A stretch of 40,950 bases of DNA from an uncultured Collinsella sp. (GTDB lineage: Bacteria; Actinomycetota; Coriobacteriia; Coriobacteriales; Coriobacteriaceae): assembly GCA_902493895.1 (NCBI GenBank), contig CABUQW010000017.1, positions 1 through 40,950 of the forward strand. The letters are read 5' to 3'. This document shows positions 8,310 through 15,646 of this stretch, piece after piece; position 1 is the stretch's first letter; every line of letters begins with the position of its first letter. The translations under genes were made by a program, and so were the position numbers. The notes below the pieces were generated by a model. That model did not search any database. It had not been told where the DNA came from and saw nothing but the letters and a program-made list of their open reading frames with translations.

Positions 8310-10034
8310 CTACGAGCGCAGTGTAATTTTATCGCGCAGCGACTTGAGGTCTTCGGTGACGGCGCGGTCTTCCTGGATCATCTTCTGGACCTTTTTGTAG
8401 CTCGTGCTGACGGTCGAGTGGTTGCGGTTGCCAAATTCGGCGCCCACCGCCGTGGTCGTCATCTCGCACATCTCGATGGCCAGATAGATGGCAATGTGGC
8501 GTGCCTTGGCGATATTGGCGTTGCGTCGCGGGCCGATGAGCTCCTCGTGCGTCACGCCGTACTGCTCTTCAATGACGGACTGAACCGTCTGGACGTTGAT
8601 TTTTTTGGCCGATGTGTCGAAGTACTGGCTGGCAATGGCGTCGATATCGTCAAAGGTGAGCTCCCCGCCCTCGCGCTCGCGGTCGCCCGCCTCGCCGGCG
8701 CAGCGCTCGCAAAAGCTCTCGAGTTCGCGAATGTTGGTGCCCGACACCTCTGCCATGTGTTTAAAGTGCTCGTCGGTCAGGTGCCCGCCGTCGCCCCCAT
8801 AGGCTGCCAGCAGCGAGTCGTCGCCTGCCTCGGGAGCGGCGACGATGGTGTTCTCGTAATAGCGCTGCAAGATCTTGTATTTCATCTCGTAGCTGGGCTC
8901 TGCGACCAGGCAGAGCATGCCGGCGTTGAAGCGGCTGGTCAAACGCTCGTCCATGCTCAGGTCCTTGGGGGCGCGGTCTGCCGCGATGACGACCTTCTTG
9001 TTGTTGCGGATGAACTCGTCCATGAGCTGGAAAAAGTAGTCCACGCTCGCGCGCTTGCCGATGATGTTTTGGATGTCATCGATGATGAGCACGTCCACGC
9101 CGTGGTACGCCTGCATGATGGGGGCGTTGCTCTTCTTTTGGCGGTCGAACTCGGTCATCAGGTCGTCCAGATATGCCTGGGAGTTGGCATACTTGACCTT
9201 GATCTCGGGCGACTTCTCGGCGAGCTCGTTTTTGATAGCGAGCAACAGGTGGGTCTTGCCCAGGCCCGATTTGCCGTAGATGAACAGTGATGTGCATGTG
9301 CCGCGCTCGTCCGCGAGGGCGGCAAACTTGAGTGCCGAGCGATAGGCATGGCTGTTCTCGGGGCCGTAGACAAAGTTCTCAAAGGTAAATTTTGAGTTCG
9401 CGGCGAGCGGGGCTCCATCCGTATTCTGCTCGGCCGGCACGGTCGGTGCTGGCACGGGTGAAGCGGGGGTCGCAGCTTGCGTGGATTTAGTCGGCGCTCC
9501 GCCCTTCATCTGGTTCATCATGCGACGAAAATCATCGGCCGAGAGCGTGTTCTTGATTGCAATGCCCGAATCCGCGCCCGCCGCTGCGTCGTGAGCGATG
9601 GGCATGTGCGTGACGGGTGCGTTCGTTGACGTCGCTGCCGCGGTCGGCAACGGTGCCATGGTTTCACGGGAAACATCGCTGTGCTGGTGCTCGATTGTCG
9701 GCACGTCGCCTGCGGAGGCCGGCACCGCCGGGGAAGCAGCGGGAGCCGTGGCGGGCGCCGTCGCGGCAGCGGATTCCGTCGCGGCGCCTTGCGGTGCCAC
9801 GATGTCGAGCGCAATCGGTGCAAAGGCGATTTCTTCCAGATAGGCCTCAATGGTTGGCTGATGCTTTTTGAGCTGCGCGATGGCAAAGCGCGAGGGGGCC
9901 TCGATCGTGAGCGTATCTTCGGTCAGGCTTATGGCGCGCGATTGCCCCAGCATGTTGATGAGGCGTGCATCTTGGCCGTCGCGCTGGCAAAAGGCGATGG
10001 CATCCCCCAGGATGATGCTTGCTTCCTCGTCCAC
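8310..10034 (-). CDS. dnaA: Chromosomal replication initiator DnaA
   Basis: AAA+ initiator that binds DnaA boxes and melts the origin. At 574 residues it is longer than most DnaA proteins, because domain II (about 82-213) is an extended alanine/proline-rich linker. Walker A YGKSGLGKT is at 253-261, Walker B is LIIDDIQ, and domain IV is C-terminal. The domain IV signature, usually GGRDHTTV, reads GNRNHSTV here (Asn538, His539, Ser540), changing positions that contact DNA in E. coli DnaA. The GTG start follows GGGAGAG and lies 15 bases after the upstream GHKL-type gene, so the two are probably one transcript. A parS-like sequence lies inside the codons for residues 120-125. Confidence 0.97.
   Translation of the reverse strand: MDEEASIILGDAIAFCQRDGQDARLINMLGQSRAISLTEDTLTIEAPSRFAIAQLKKHQPTIEAYLEEIAFAPIALDIVAPQGAATESAAATAPATAPAASPAVPASAGDVPTIEHQHSDVSRETMAPLPTAAATSTNAPVTHMPIAHDAAAGADSGIAIKNTLSADDFRRMMNQMKGGAPTKSTQAATPASPVPAPTVPAEQNTDGAPLAANSKFTFENFVYGPENSHAYRSALKFAALADERGTCTSLFIYGKSGLGKTHLLLAIKNELAEKSPEIKVKYANSQAYLDDLMTEFDRQKKSNAPIMQAYHGVDVLIIDDIQNIIGKRASVDYFFQLMDEFIRNNKKVVIAADRAPKDLSMDERLTSRFNAGMLCLVAEPSYEMKYKILQRYYENTIVAAPEAGDDSLLAAYGGDGGHLTDEHFKHMAEVSGTNIRELESFCERCAGEAGDREREGGELTFDDIDAIASQYFDTSAKKINVQTVQSVIEEQYGVTHEELIGPRRNANIAKARHIAIYLAIEMCEMTTTAVGAEFGNRNHSTVSTSYKKVQKMIQEDRAVTEDLKSLRDKITLRS
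9660..9675. promoter_or_regulatory. parS-like site inside dnaA
   Basis: Read on the minus strand the site is TGTTTCCCGTGAAACC, 14 of 16 matches to the perfect parS copies at 14713-14806. It lies in the poorly conserved linker of dnaA, where the codon sequence is free to vary. Whether ParB binds it is unknown. Confidence 0.5.
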
Positions 10035-10049
10035 TGTCTCTCCCGTTCT

Positions 10050-11447
10050 TTAGCCCTGAGCTCGCACGCGAGCGGCGCCGAGTTCGGTCAGATGGTATTT
10101 CTGGCCATGCTTGATGACCAAGCCGGCCTGCGCCAAGTCATTGAGCGTGCGTGACCAAGTGGGGGCCGAGTTTCCAAACGCCCTCGCCAGATCGGTTGCA
10201 CCGCACGCTTGATTTTGCGCCAGATAGCCCAGCGCGGCGTTGCCGCGATCGCTTACGAACACGTCCGGTTGTGGCTGCGCATACTGATTTGCTGCATTAG
10301 GATACATCATTTGAGCTGCTGGTTGTTGAGAACTCTGCATCGGCGGCATTTGCTGTTGAAAACTTTGAGGCCACTGTTGGTAAGGATGCGGAGGCATCTG
10401 CTGGGCCCAGGGGTTGTACTGCTGCTGCGGCATCTGCTGGTACGGCTGCTGATATCCCTGCTGGTACTGCTGCGGGAACTGCTGGCCATACCCCAGTGAC
10501 GGCATCTGCTGATATGGATATCCCTGTTGGTACGGCTGATAGCCCATTTGCTGGCCACCCGGCGCCCCCGTCGCCTGCTGCATTGCTGCTGCATCCTGAT
10601 CCGCCAGCGGCATGGTCTCTGGCGTGTTTGGCGGCATCGACATCGATGCCGCCCGGGGTTCTTGTGTAGGTAGCATTCCGGGCTGCTGCATCTGTCCCAC
10701 GGGGGGCTGCATCTGCTGCGTTGCCATGGGCTGCTGCGCAAAAGCTCCCGGCAGGGGATATGTGGGCTGTTCCGTCTCGGGCCGCACGGCAGCGCCACGT
10801 CCGCCGGCACGCTCGATTTCCTGCACGCGTTTAGGGTTCAGGCTTACCGTAACCACGGTGCCGTTGCCCATGTTGTCCTCGATGGATACGGCACCGCCGG
10901 CGTTTTCCAAATACTCCTGCACCATGGGAAACCCTGCTCCGGTTCCACGGATATAGCGCTTCATCTTGCTGTTTGCGCTGGTAACGCCAAAGTCGAAAGC
11001 GCGTTCCTTGTCGTCGATGCCTGGTCCTTGATCGGCAAAGCGGATGGTGTCTCCGCCGTCCAGAATCGAGATGATGGGCTCTGCAAAGTGCGCGTGGATA
11101 AAGTTTTCGACAATCTCGCGGATGACCATGAGCGAGATATGGCCGCCTTGTTCTTTCATGCACTGGTAGACGGTGTTGGTCGTCTCTTCCAAATACGTGC
11201 GGACATCTTGCGGATCAATGACGATCACACGCGGTGTCGACAGCATGTCGTCATAGACGGCGATGCGCGCGGCGTACATGGCTTTTGGCGCCTGTGTTGT
11301 CGTCTGTTCACCTTCGTCACGCTCTTCGCGCACGCCGGTGATGTGCTCGTTGTCGGGTGCCGGGTCTCCGGAATCGACCATGGTGTAAAAGTCGTCAGAC
11401 ATGCCGCTCGCAATCTTCCAAAAGGTTTCGAACAAATAGTAGCTCAC
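10050..11447 (-). CDS. GHKL-type ATPase with Q/P-rich middle and winged helix, in the dnaA unit
   Basis: I do not recognise a named family. The N-terminal third carries a histidine-kinase-like ATP-binding fold: N-box REIVENFIHAHF, G1 box DQGPGID and G2 box GTGAGFPMV, ending in GNGTVVTVSL. No HisKA dimerisation/phosphoacceptor region, membrane segment or receiver is seen. A stretch of about 170 residues rich in Gln, Pro, Met and Tyr follows, then about 70 residues that look like a winged helix (ATDLARAFG, SRTLNDLAQAGLV, YHLTELG). The start is uncertain: GTG at 11447 (465 residues) is used; TTG at 11474 and ATG at 11402 are alternatives, and none has a strong ribosome-binding site. It precedes dnaA by 15 bases and adjoins the origin, suggesting a role in initiation or its control (inference). 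Confidence 0.85.
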   Translation of the reverse strand: MSYYLFETFWKIASGMSDDFYTMVDSGDPAPDNEHITGVREERDEGEQTTTQAPKAMYAARIAVYDDMLSTPRVIVIDPQDVRTYLEETTNTVYQCMKEQGGHISLMVIREIVENFIHAHFAEPIISILDGGDTIRFADQGPGIDDKERAFDFGVTSANSKMKRYIRGTGAGFPMVQEYLENAGGAVSIEDNMGNGTVVTVSLNPKRVQEIERAGGRGAAVRPETEQPTYPLPGAFAQQPMATQQMQPPVGQMQQPGMLPTQEPRAASMSMPPNTPETMPLADQDAAAMQQATGAPGGQQMGYQPYQQGYPYQQMPSLGYGQQFPQQYQQGYQQPYQQMPQQQYNPWAQQMPPHPYQQWPQSFQQQMPPMQSSQQPAAQMMYPNAANQYAQPQPDVFVSDRGNAALGYLAQNQACGATDLARAFGNSAPTWSRTLNDLAQAGLVIKHGQKYHLTELGAARVRAQG

Positions 11448-11474
11448 CGTGCAATGTTTCTCATCTTTCGACAA

Positions 11475-11575
11475 ACTTTCAAAACCCGTTGAAAACTTTG
11501 GAAAACGGACGAAAAGTTCTCAACATTGCCAACATGACCTGTTGAAAACTCGATGAAATATCGTGAAAAGTTGTC
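11475..11575. other. Candidate oriC: DnaA-box-like cluster upstream of the dnaA unit
   Basis: Between the divergent leftward dnaA unit and rightward rpmH unit, about 100 bases carry a run of related motifs, seen best on the minus strand: TTTTCAACG (11488-11496 region), CGTTTTCC, ACTTTTCG, TTTTCAACA (11541-11549 region) and ACTTTTCACG. They share a TTTTC core with the cluster at 8195-8300. Coding strand changes direction here, as expected at an origin. The stretch 11600-11690 is rather AT-rich and also holds the rpmH promoter. No canonical TTATCCACA box is present. Confidence 0.55.
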
Positions 11576-11645
11576 ATGCACCGCTAAATCGAGCTTGGCT
11601 TATGGGGGAACCGTGTGAACTGCGCAACCTTTTACCTTTGATTTC

Positions 11646-11675
11646 TTGACATTTGAACATTGATTTCCCTACAAT
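11646..11675 (+). promoter_or_regulatory. Promoter of rpmH operon
   Basis: A consensus TTGACA (11646-11651) and TACAAT (11670-11675) with an 18-base spacer, 72 bases before the rpmH start. It should drive rpmH, rnpA, yidD and yidC, and points away from the dnaA unit. Confidence 0.85.
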
Positions 11676-11747
11676 CTTCAAGCTCACGTGTCTATATCTG
11701 CGTCCGCGTCCCCGCGGACACTCGAAATGCAGCAGGAGGAACTTAAG

Positions 11748-11882
11748 ATGAAGCGTACGTATCAGCCTAATAAGCGTAAGCGTGCCAAGACCCATGGCTT
11801 CCGTGCCCGTATGGCCACTAAGGGTGGTCGTGCCGTGCTCGCCCGTCGTCGTGCCAAGGGCCGCAAGCGTCTCACTGTCTAG
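11748..11882 (+). CDS. rpmH: 50S ribosomal protein L34
   Basis: A 44-residue, very basic protein starting MKRTYQPNKRKRAKTHGFR, the family signature of L34, a small component of the large ribosomal subunit. The ATG at 11748 has AGGAGGA 7 bases upstream. An in-frame ATG at 11688 would add 20 unrelated residues and overrun the ribosome-binding site. It is the first gene of the rightward block, followed by rnpA after 20 bases, the near-universal order. Confidence 0.98.
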   Translation: MKRTYQPNKRKRAKTHGFRARMATKGGRAVLARRRAKGRKRLTV

Positions 11883-11902
11883 CAGCGATACACACATCTC
11901 GC

Positions 11903-12241
11903 ATGAAGACTATTAAGTCTCGGCAAGATTTCGAGCATGTGTTCAGTCAGGGGCGTCGTTTCAATCACCCTCTGATTCGAATGACCATATGTGAATCGGT
12001 TGGCGAAGGCGACTCCGGAAGGGTCGCCTTCGTTGGTGCTAAGCGACTCGGTTGTGCCGTCGTGCGCAACCGATCTAAGCGTGTGATGCGCGAGGCCGCC
12101 CGCAGCTGCGGATTTCCCGTTGCGGGTTATGACATCATCTTGTTTGCAACTCCCAAGACGAGGGTTTCCTCGCCGCAGGAGATGGACAAGGCGTTGCGTT
12201 CGCTTATGAAGCGCGCCGGCGTTGCCGGGGAGGAGCGATGA
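11903..12241 (+). CDS. rnpA: Ribonuclease P protein component
   Basis: Protein cofactor of RNase P, which matures tRNA 5' ends. The 112-residue protein has the family's basic RNR motif (GCAVVRNRSKRVMREAAR, about residues 50-67) and the N-terminal SRQDFEHVFSQGRR segment. Its end overlaps yidD by 4 bases (ATGA), so the two are translationally coupled. Confidence 0.97.
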   Translation: MKTIKSRQDFEHVFSQGRRFNHPLIRMTICESVGEGDSGRVAFVGAKRLGCAVVRNRSKRVMREAARSCGFPVAGYDIILFATPKTRVSSPQEMDKALRSLMKRAGVAGEER

Positions 12242-12462
12242 GCAATCACGTTTTGCGACGTGTTGCCATCGCTCCTATTCGCATATATCAACAGGTTATT
12301 TCGCCCTTATTGCCTGACGCCTGCATTTATTACCCAACGTGCTCGCAATACGCCATCCAGGCGATTGAGAAGCACGGTGTTTTGAGAGGCTGCTGGCTTG
12401 CCGTGAGGCGCATCGCTCGCTGCAATCCCCTGCACGTCGGCGGTTATGACCCTGTGCCCTAG
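12238..12462 (+). CDS. yidD: Membrane protein insertion efficiency factor YidD
   Basis: A 74-residue protein of the YidD/haemolytic family. It has the conserved core YQQVISPLLPDACIYYPTCS followed by AIEKHGVLRG and RCNPLHVGGYDPVP, with the two family cysteines. It is thought to assist membrane protein insertion near YidC. Start ATG overlaps the rnpA stop; yidC follows 29 bases later. Confidence 0.97.
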   Translation: MSNHVLRRVAIAPIRIYQQVISPLLPDACIYYPTCSQYAIQAIEKHGVLRGCWLAVRRIARCNPLHVGGYDPVP

Positions 12463-12491
12463 CGGGCACTCGCTATCGGAGGAAAACTTAC

Positions 12492-13262
12492 ATGTGGGAT
12501 TGGATCGTTAACATCCTTTTCGAGCTGCTCAAGCTCATCCAGACCTTTGCGGTCGACTGGGGCCTGTCCATCATCATTCTGGTGGTCATCATCCGTCTGC
12601 TGCTGACGCCGCTTATGCTCAAGTCGACCAAGTCGACGGCTCGCATGCAGGTGCTGCAGCCCAAGATGCTCGAGATCCAGGAGCGCTATGCCGACGATCC
12701 CCAGCGTCAGGCCGAGGAGATGCAGAAGTTCTACAGCGAGAACAAGTTCAACCCCATGGCTGGCTGTCTGCCGCTGCTGATTCAGATGCCTATCCTGTTC
12801 GCCCTGTTTACATTGCTGCGCAACCTGCCGCAGTACTTTAACGACGGCACGTTCTCGTTCTTCAACATCCTGCCCGACCTGACCACCACGCCGAGCGCTT
12901 CCTTTGCCGATGGCTTTATGGTTGCACTGCCTGCGCTGGTTTGCCTGATCCTGTTTGCCGTCCTGACCCTGATTCCGCAGCTCTATATGTCGCGCAACCA
13001 GACCGGCCAGCAGGCTCAGAGCATGCGTATGATGGCCGTTGTCATGACGGTCATGATGCTTTGGATGGGCTGGAGCCTTCCCGTTGGTGTTCTGCTGTAC
13101 TACGACGTCTCGTCTGCTTGGCAGGTTATCCAGCAGATTTTTGTGACGCAGAAGGTCATCGACAAGGCGAAGGCCGATGAGGAGGAGCGTCTTAAGAACG
13201 CGCCGCTGCAGGTTGAGGTCACTCGTCGAGAGAAGAAGCCGCGCCCGCACAAGAAGAAGTAG
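12492..13262 (+). CDS. yidC: Membrane protein insertase YidC/Oxa1
   Basis: Polytopic insertase that moves membrane proteins into the lipid bilayer. The 256-residue protein has several hydrophobic segments and the groove arginine in VVIIRLLLTPL (Arg35), then a cytoplasmic helical hairpin (QERYADDPQRQAEEMQKFYSE). The next part is NPMAGCLPLLIQMPILFALF, and the tail is highly basic (RREKKPRPHKKK), as expected for ribosome contact. There is no cleavable lipoprotein signal; the protein begins MWDWIVNILF. The start has GGAGGA just upstream. It is the last gene before a 13-base palindrome and khpB. Confidence 0.97.
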   Translation: MWDWIVNILFELLKLIQTFAVDWGLSIIILVVIIRLLLTPLMLKSTKSTARMQVLQPKMLEIQERYADDPQRQAEEMQKFYSENKFNPMAGCLPLLIQMPILFALFTLLRNLPQYFNDGTFSFFNILPDLTTTPSASFADGFMVALPALVCLILFAVLTLIPQLYMSRNQTGQQAQSMRMMAVVMTVMMLWMGWSLPVGVLLYYDVSSAWQVIQQIFVTQKVIDKAKADEEERLKNAPLQVEVTRREKKPRPHKKK

Positions 13263-13280
13263 TCGGGATATCAATCTTAT

Positions 13281-13293
13281 TTAGGTACCTAAC
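13281..13293. repeat. Palindromic 13-mer, copy 1
   Basis: TTAGGTACCTAAC; its first 12 bases are a perfect palindrome. The identical 13-mer recurs at 16785-16797. This copy lies between yidC and khpB, 15 bases before the khpB start, where a bound protein could affect khpB expression. No known binding site is recognised. Confidence 0.7.
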
Positions 13294-13307
13294 TTTTGGA
13301 GTACGTT

Positions 13308-13877
13308 ATGTCTGAAGAGATCATCGAGGATATGCTTGAGGAGGTTGCCCCGCAGGTCGCGGGCGATTATCCCGAGATTGCACAGCGCTACAAGGCTGGT
13401 GAAGAGCTGACCGATGAGGAGCTCGACACCATTGCCGATGTTGCGATTTCCATCCTGCGTTCCATCCTTTCGCACTTCGATGCCGCCAACTCTCCTATCG
13501 ATGAGTATGAGGGCGACGAGGGTGAACTGATTTTGGATGTAACGGCTCCCGACCTTGCTGTTCTCATTGGCCGTCATGGTCGCACCCTTGATGCCCTTCA
13601 GGTTATGTTCTCTTTGCTGGTGAGCCGCAAGCTTGGCTTTAGGTATCCGGTTGTAGTGGACGTCGAGGGATACAAGAGCCGCCGTCAGGACAAGGTTGCC
13701 TCCATGGCTCAGTCTGCTGCCGAGCGCGCCATCCGCACTCACAAGAGTGTTTCGCTTCCGCCCATGAATGCCTACGAGCGCCGACTGGTTCACATTGCAC
13801 TACGTGGCAATGATGCGGTCGATACTCATTCTGAGGGTTCTGACCCTGATCGCCATGTAGTGATTGTTGCTCGATAA
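13308..13877 (+). CDS. khpB: RNA-binding protein KhpB/Jag (KH and R3H domains)
   Basis: A 189-residue RNA-binding protein. A KH domain spans about residues 70-130 (LAVLIGRHGRTLDALQVMF, with the GxxG loop GRHG). An R3H domain follows (RTHKSVSLPPMNAYERRLVH). The N-terminal 65 residues are acidic and do not resemble the Jag-N domain of Firmicutes. I use ATG 13308, with GGAG 7 bases upstream, rather than the TTG at 13296 that lies within that site. The usual partner KhpA is not in this window. It ends at a strong terminator, so rsmG is a separate unit. Confidence 0.92.
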   Translation: MSEEIIEDMLEEVAPQVAGDYPEIAQRYKAGEELTDEELDTIADVAISILRSILSHFDAANSPIDEYEGDEGELILDVTAPDLAVLIGRHGRTLDALQVMFSLLVSRKLGFRYPVVVDVEGYKSRRQDKVASMAQSAAERAIRTHKSVSLPPMNAYERRLVHIALRGNDAVDTHSEGSDPDRHVVIVAR

Positions 13878-13897
13878 TCTACTCGAGCTTATGCTAA

Positions 13898-13927
13898 GGG
13901 GACGTGGTTTCCACGTCCCCCTTTTTT
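13898..13927 (+). terminator. Terminator after khpB
   Basis: Perfect 10-bp stem GGGGACGTGG (13898-13907) with CCACGTCCCC (13911-13920), loop TTT, followed by six T. It ends the rpmH-khpB block. Confidence 0.95.
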
Positions 13928-13973
13928 GTCAAAAGTTCTCGATACACTGATTTTTGTCAGAAAGGAGCTTTCG

Positions 13974-14711
13974 TTGTTAGTACTTACTGATCAGCAGGCT
14001 GACGAGATGTTGAGTCGTCTAACTTCCTATTGCAAAGAGTATTCCTTGAGCGTAACTGATGTTGAGCTGAGGAAATGTATCCAGCATTTGGATTTGGTTC
14101 TTGAAACAAATAAGACAACCAATCTCACCCGTATTCTTAACGTAGAAGATGCTGTAGTACTTCATATCCTCGACTCACTTGTTTTGCTCCCCTATATCAA
14201 TAAGGCTCCTGAGGGAGCTTTGCTCGATATGGGAACAGGTGCGGGCTTCCCTGGTATTCCATTAACCATAACCACGCATCGTAAAGCTACTTATATTGAC
14301 TCTGTTGGCAAGAAGGTTGATGCTGTTATTTCCTTTGTCCATGCTCTTGGATTGAAACATGCTCATGCGGTTCATGATCGTCTTGAAGAATATGCTCGAA
14401 GCCATAAGAAGCAGTTCTCTGTTGTAACCGCCCGCGCACTGGCCCCTCTACCGATTCTTGTTGAGTATGCGGCTCCGTACCTCAAGGATGGAGGGCTATT
14501 TGTTATCACCAAGGGCAATCCTTCGGATGAGGAGCTTGCTTCTGGCATGTCAGCTGCAAAGATTTGCGGCTTCACTTTGCTTCTGAATGACGCTATCGAT
14601 TTGCCTGAGGGCCTGGGCCACAGGGAGTTCATTGTTCTTAAGAAGAGTCATCCAGCATCCGTCTCATTGCCTCGTGCAAATGGCATGGCAAAGAAGAATC
14701 CGCTTGCCTAG
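13974..14711 (+). CDS. rsmG: 16S rRNA (guanine527-N7)-methyltransferase RsmG
   Basis: SAM-dependent methyltransferase that modifies G527 of 16S rRNA; loss gives low-level streptomycin resistance in other bacteria. The SAM motif LLDMGTGAGFPGIPLT and the family segment VTARALAPLPILVEYAAPYL are present. I start at TTG 13974 (245 residues), because AAAGGAG lies 6 bases upstream. The open frame extends to 13926 inside the khpB terminator, which cannot be right. Codon choice here is distinctly AT-richer than in the genes before yidC, a feature shared with parA and parB. Confidence 0.93.
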   Translation: MLVLTDQQADEMLSRLTSYCKEYSLSVTDVELRKCIQHLDLVLETNKTTNLTRILNVEDAVVLHILDSLVLLPYINKAPEGALLDMGTGAGFPGIPLTITTHRKATYIDSVGKKVDAVISFVHALGLKHAHAVHDRLEEYARSHKKQFSVVTARALAPLPILVEYAAPYLKDGGLFVITKGNPSDEELASGMSAAKICGFTLLLNDAIDLPEGLGHREFIVLKKSHPASVSLPRANGMAKKNPLA

Positions 14712-14712
14712 A

Positions 14713-14728
14713 TGTTTCACGTGAAACA
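14713..14728. promoter_or_regulatory. parS site 1
   Basis: TGTTTCACGTGAAACA, a perfect match to the classical ParB-binding centromere site; with one flanking base each side it is an 18-bp palindrome. It begins right after the rsmG stop. Confidence 0.97.
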
Positions 14729-14751
14729 TAATGGATACTAACAACTTGCGG

Positions 14752-14767
14752 TGTTTCACGTGAAACA
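14752..14767. promoter_or_regulatory. parS site 2
   Basis: Second perfect TGTTTCACGTGAAACA, starting exactly 39 bases after site 1. Confidence 0.97.
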
Positions 14768-14790
14768 TGGCGGTTGATATCGAATCGGAA

Positions 14791-14806
14791 TGTTTCACGT
14801 GAAACA
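14791..14806. promoter_or_regulatory. parS site 3
   Basis: Third perfect TGTTTCACGTGAAACA, starting exactly 39 bases after site 2 and 55 bases before the parA start. ParB spreading from here could also influence parAB transcription. Confidence 0.97.
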
Positions 14807-14845
14807 TCCTCCGTTTGACAGCTTTAATAACCACCAGGAGGGACC

Positions 14846-15646
14846 GTGGGATTTCGCGACGTTAAGCGTTCTAAGAGCGCAAAAGACACGCGTATCATTG
14901 CAATCATCAATCAAAAAGGCGGCGTCGGTAAGTCAACGACGGCTGTAAACCTTGCAGCAGCACTGGGTGAGCAGGGTCGTAAGACACTGATTGTCGATTT
15001 TGATCCGCAAGGAAACAGCACTAGCGGATTTGGAATTGAAAAAGAAGACCTTGATCACTGCATCTATGATGCATTGTTGAATGATGTGCCGGCAGAATCG
15101 CTTGTTCTTGATACAAATTGCAAAAAGGTATTCGTAATTCCGGCTACAATTCAGCTTGCAGGCGCGGAAATTGAACTCGTAAGCGCAATTGCTCGTGAAA
15201 CCCGTCTCAAAGATTTGCTTGAGCCGATTCAGGACGAGTTCGATTTTATTTTCATTGACTGTCCCCCTTCGCTCGGCCTGCTTACTATCAACGCCTTGAC
15301 CGCAGCAGACAGCGTTTTGATTCCGATCCAATGCGAGTATTATGCACTTGAGGGCGTTACGAAGCTGCTCGAGTCAATGAAGATGGTCAAATCACGTCTG
15401 AACAAGGGCTTAGACACCTATGGCGTGCTTATGACTATGTATGACTCGCGTACTTCTCTGTCGAATCAGGTTGTTGAGGAGGTTCAATCGTACTTTGGTG
15501 ACAAGGCGTTTAAAACGCTGATCCCCCGTACGGTTAAAATCTCCGAAGCTCCGTCTTTTGGAGAACCGGTAATTACCTATGCACCTCAAAATAAGGGTGC
15601 AAAAGCGTATATGAACCTTGCAAAAGAGGTGATCAAGCGTGCCTAG
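14846..15646 (+). CDS. parA: Chromosome partitioning ATPase ParA/Soj
   Basis: Deviant Walker-A ATPase that moves ParB-parS complexes over the nucleoid. The 266-residue protein has the signature KGGVGKSTTAVNLA (about residues 27-40), the switch DFDPQGNSTSG and the Walker B region FIFIDCPPSLG. It lacks the N-terminal DNA-binding extension of plasmid ParA proteins, so it is the chromosomal Soj type. The GTG start follows AGGAGGGA. Its end overlaps parB by 8 bases. Three parS sites lie directly upstream. Confidence 0.97.
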   Translation: MGFRDVKRSKSAKDTRIIAIINQKGGVGKSTTAVNLAAALGEQGRKTLIVDFDPQGNSTSGFGIEKEDLDHCIYDALLNDVPAESLVLDTNCKKVFVIPATIQLAGAEIELVSAIARETRLKDLLEPIQDEFDFIFIDCPPSLGLLTINALTAADSVLIPIQCEYYALEGVTKLLESMKMVKSRLNKGLDTYGVLMTMYDSRTSLSNQVVEEVQSYFGDKAFKTLIPRTVKISEAPSFGEPVITYAPQNKGAKAYMNLAKEVIKRA

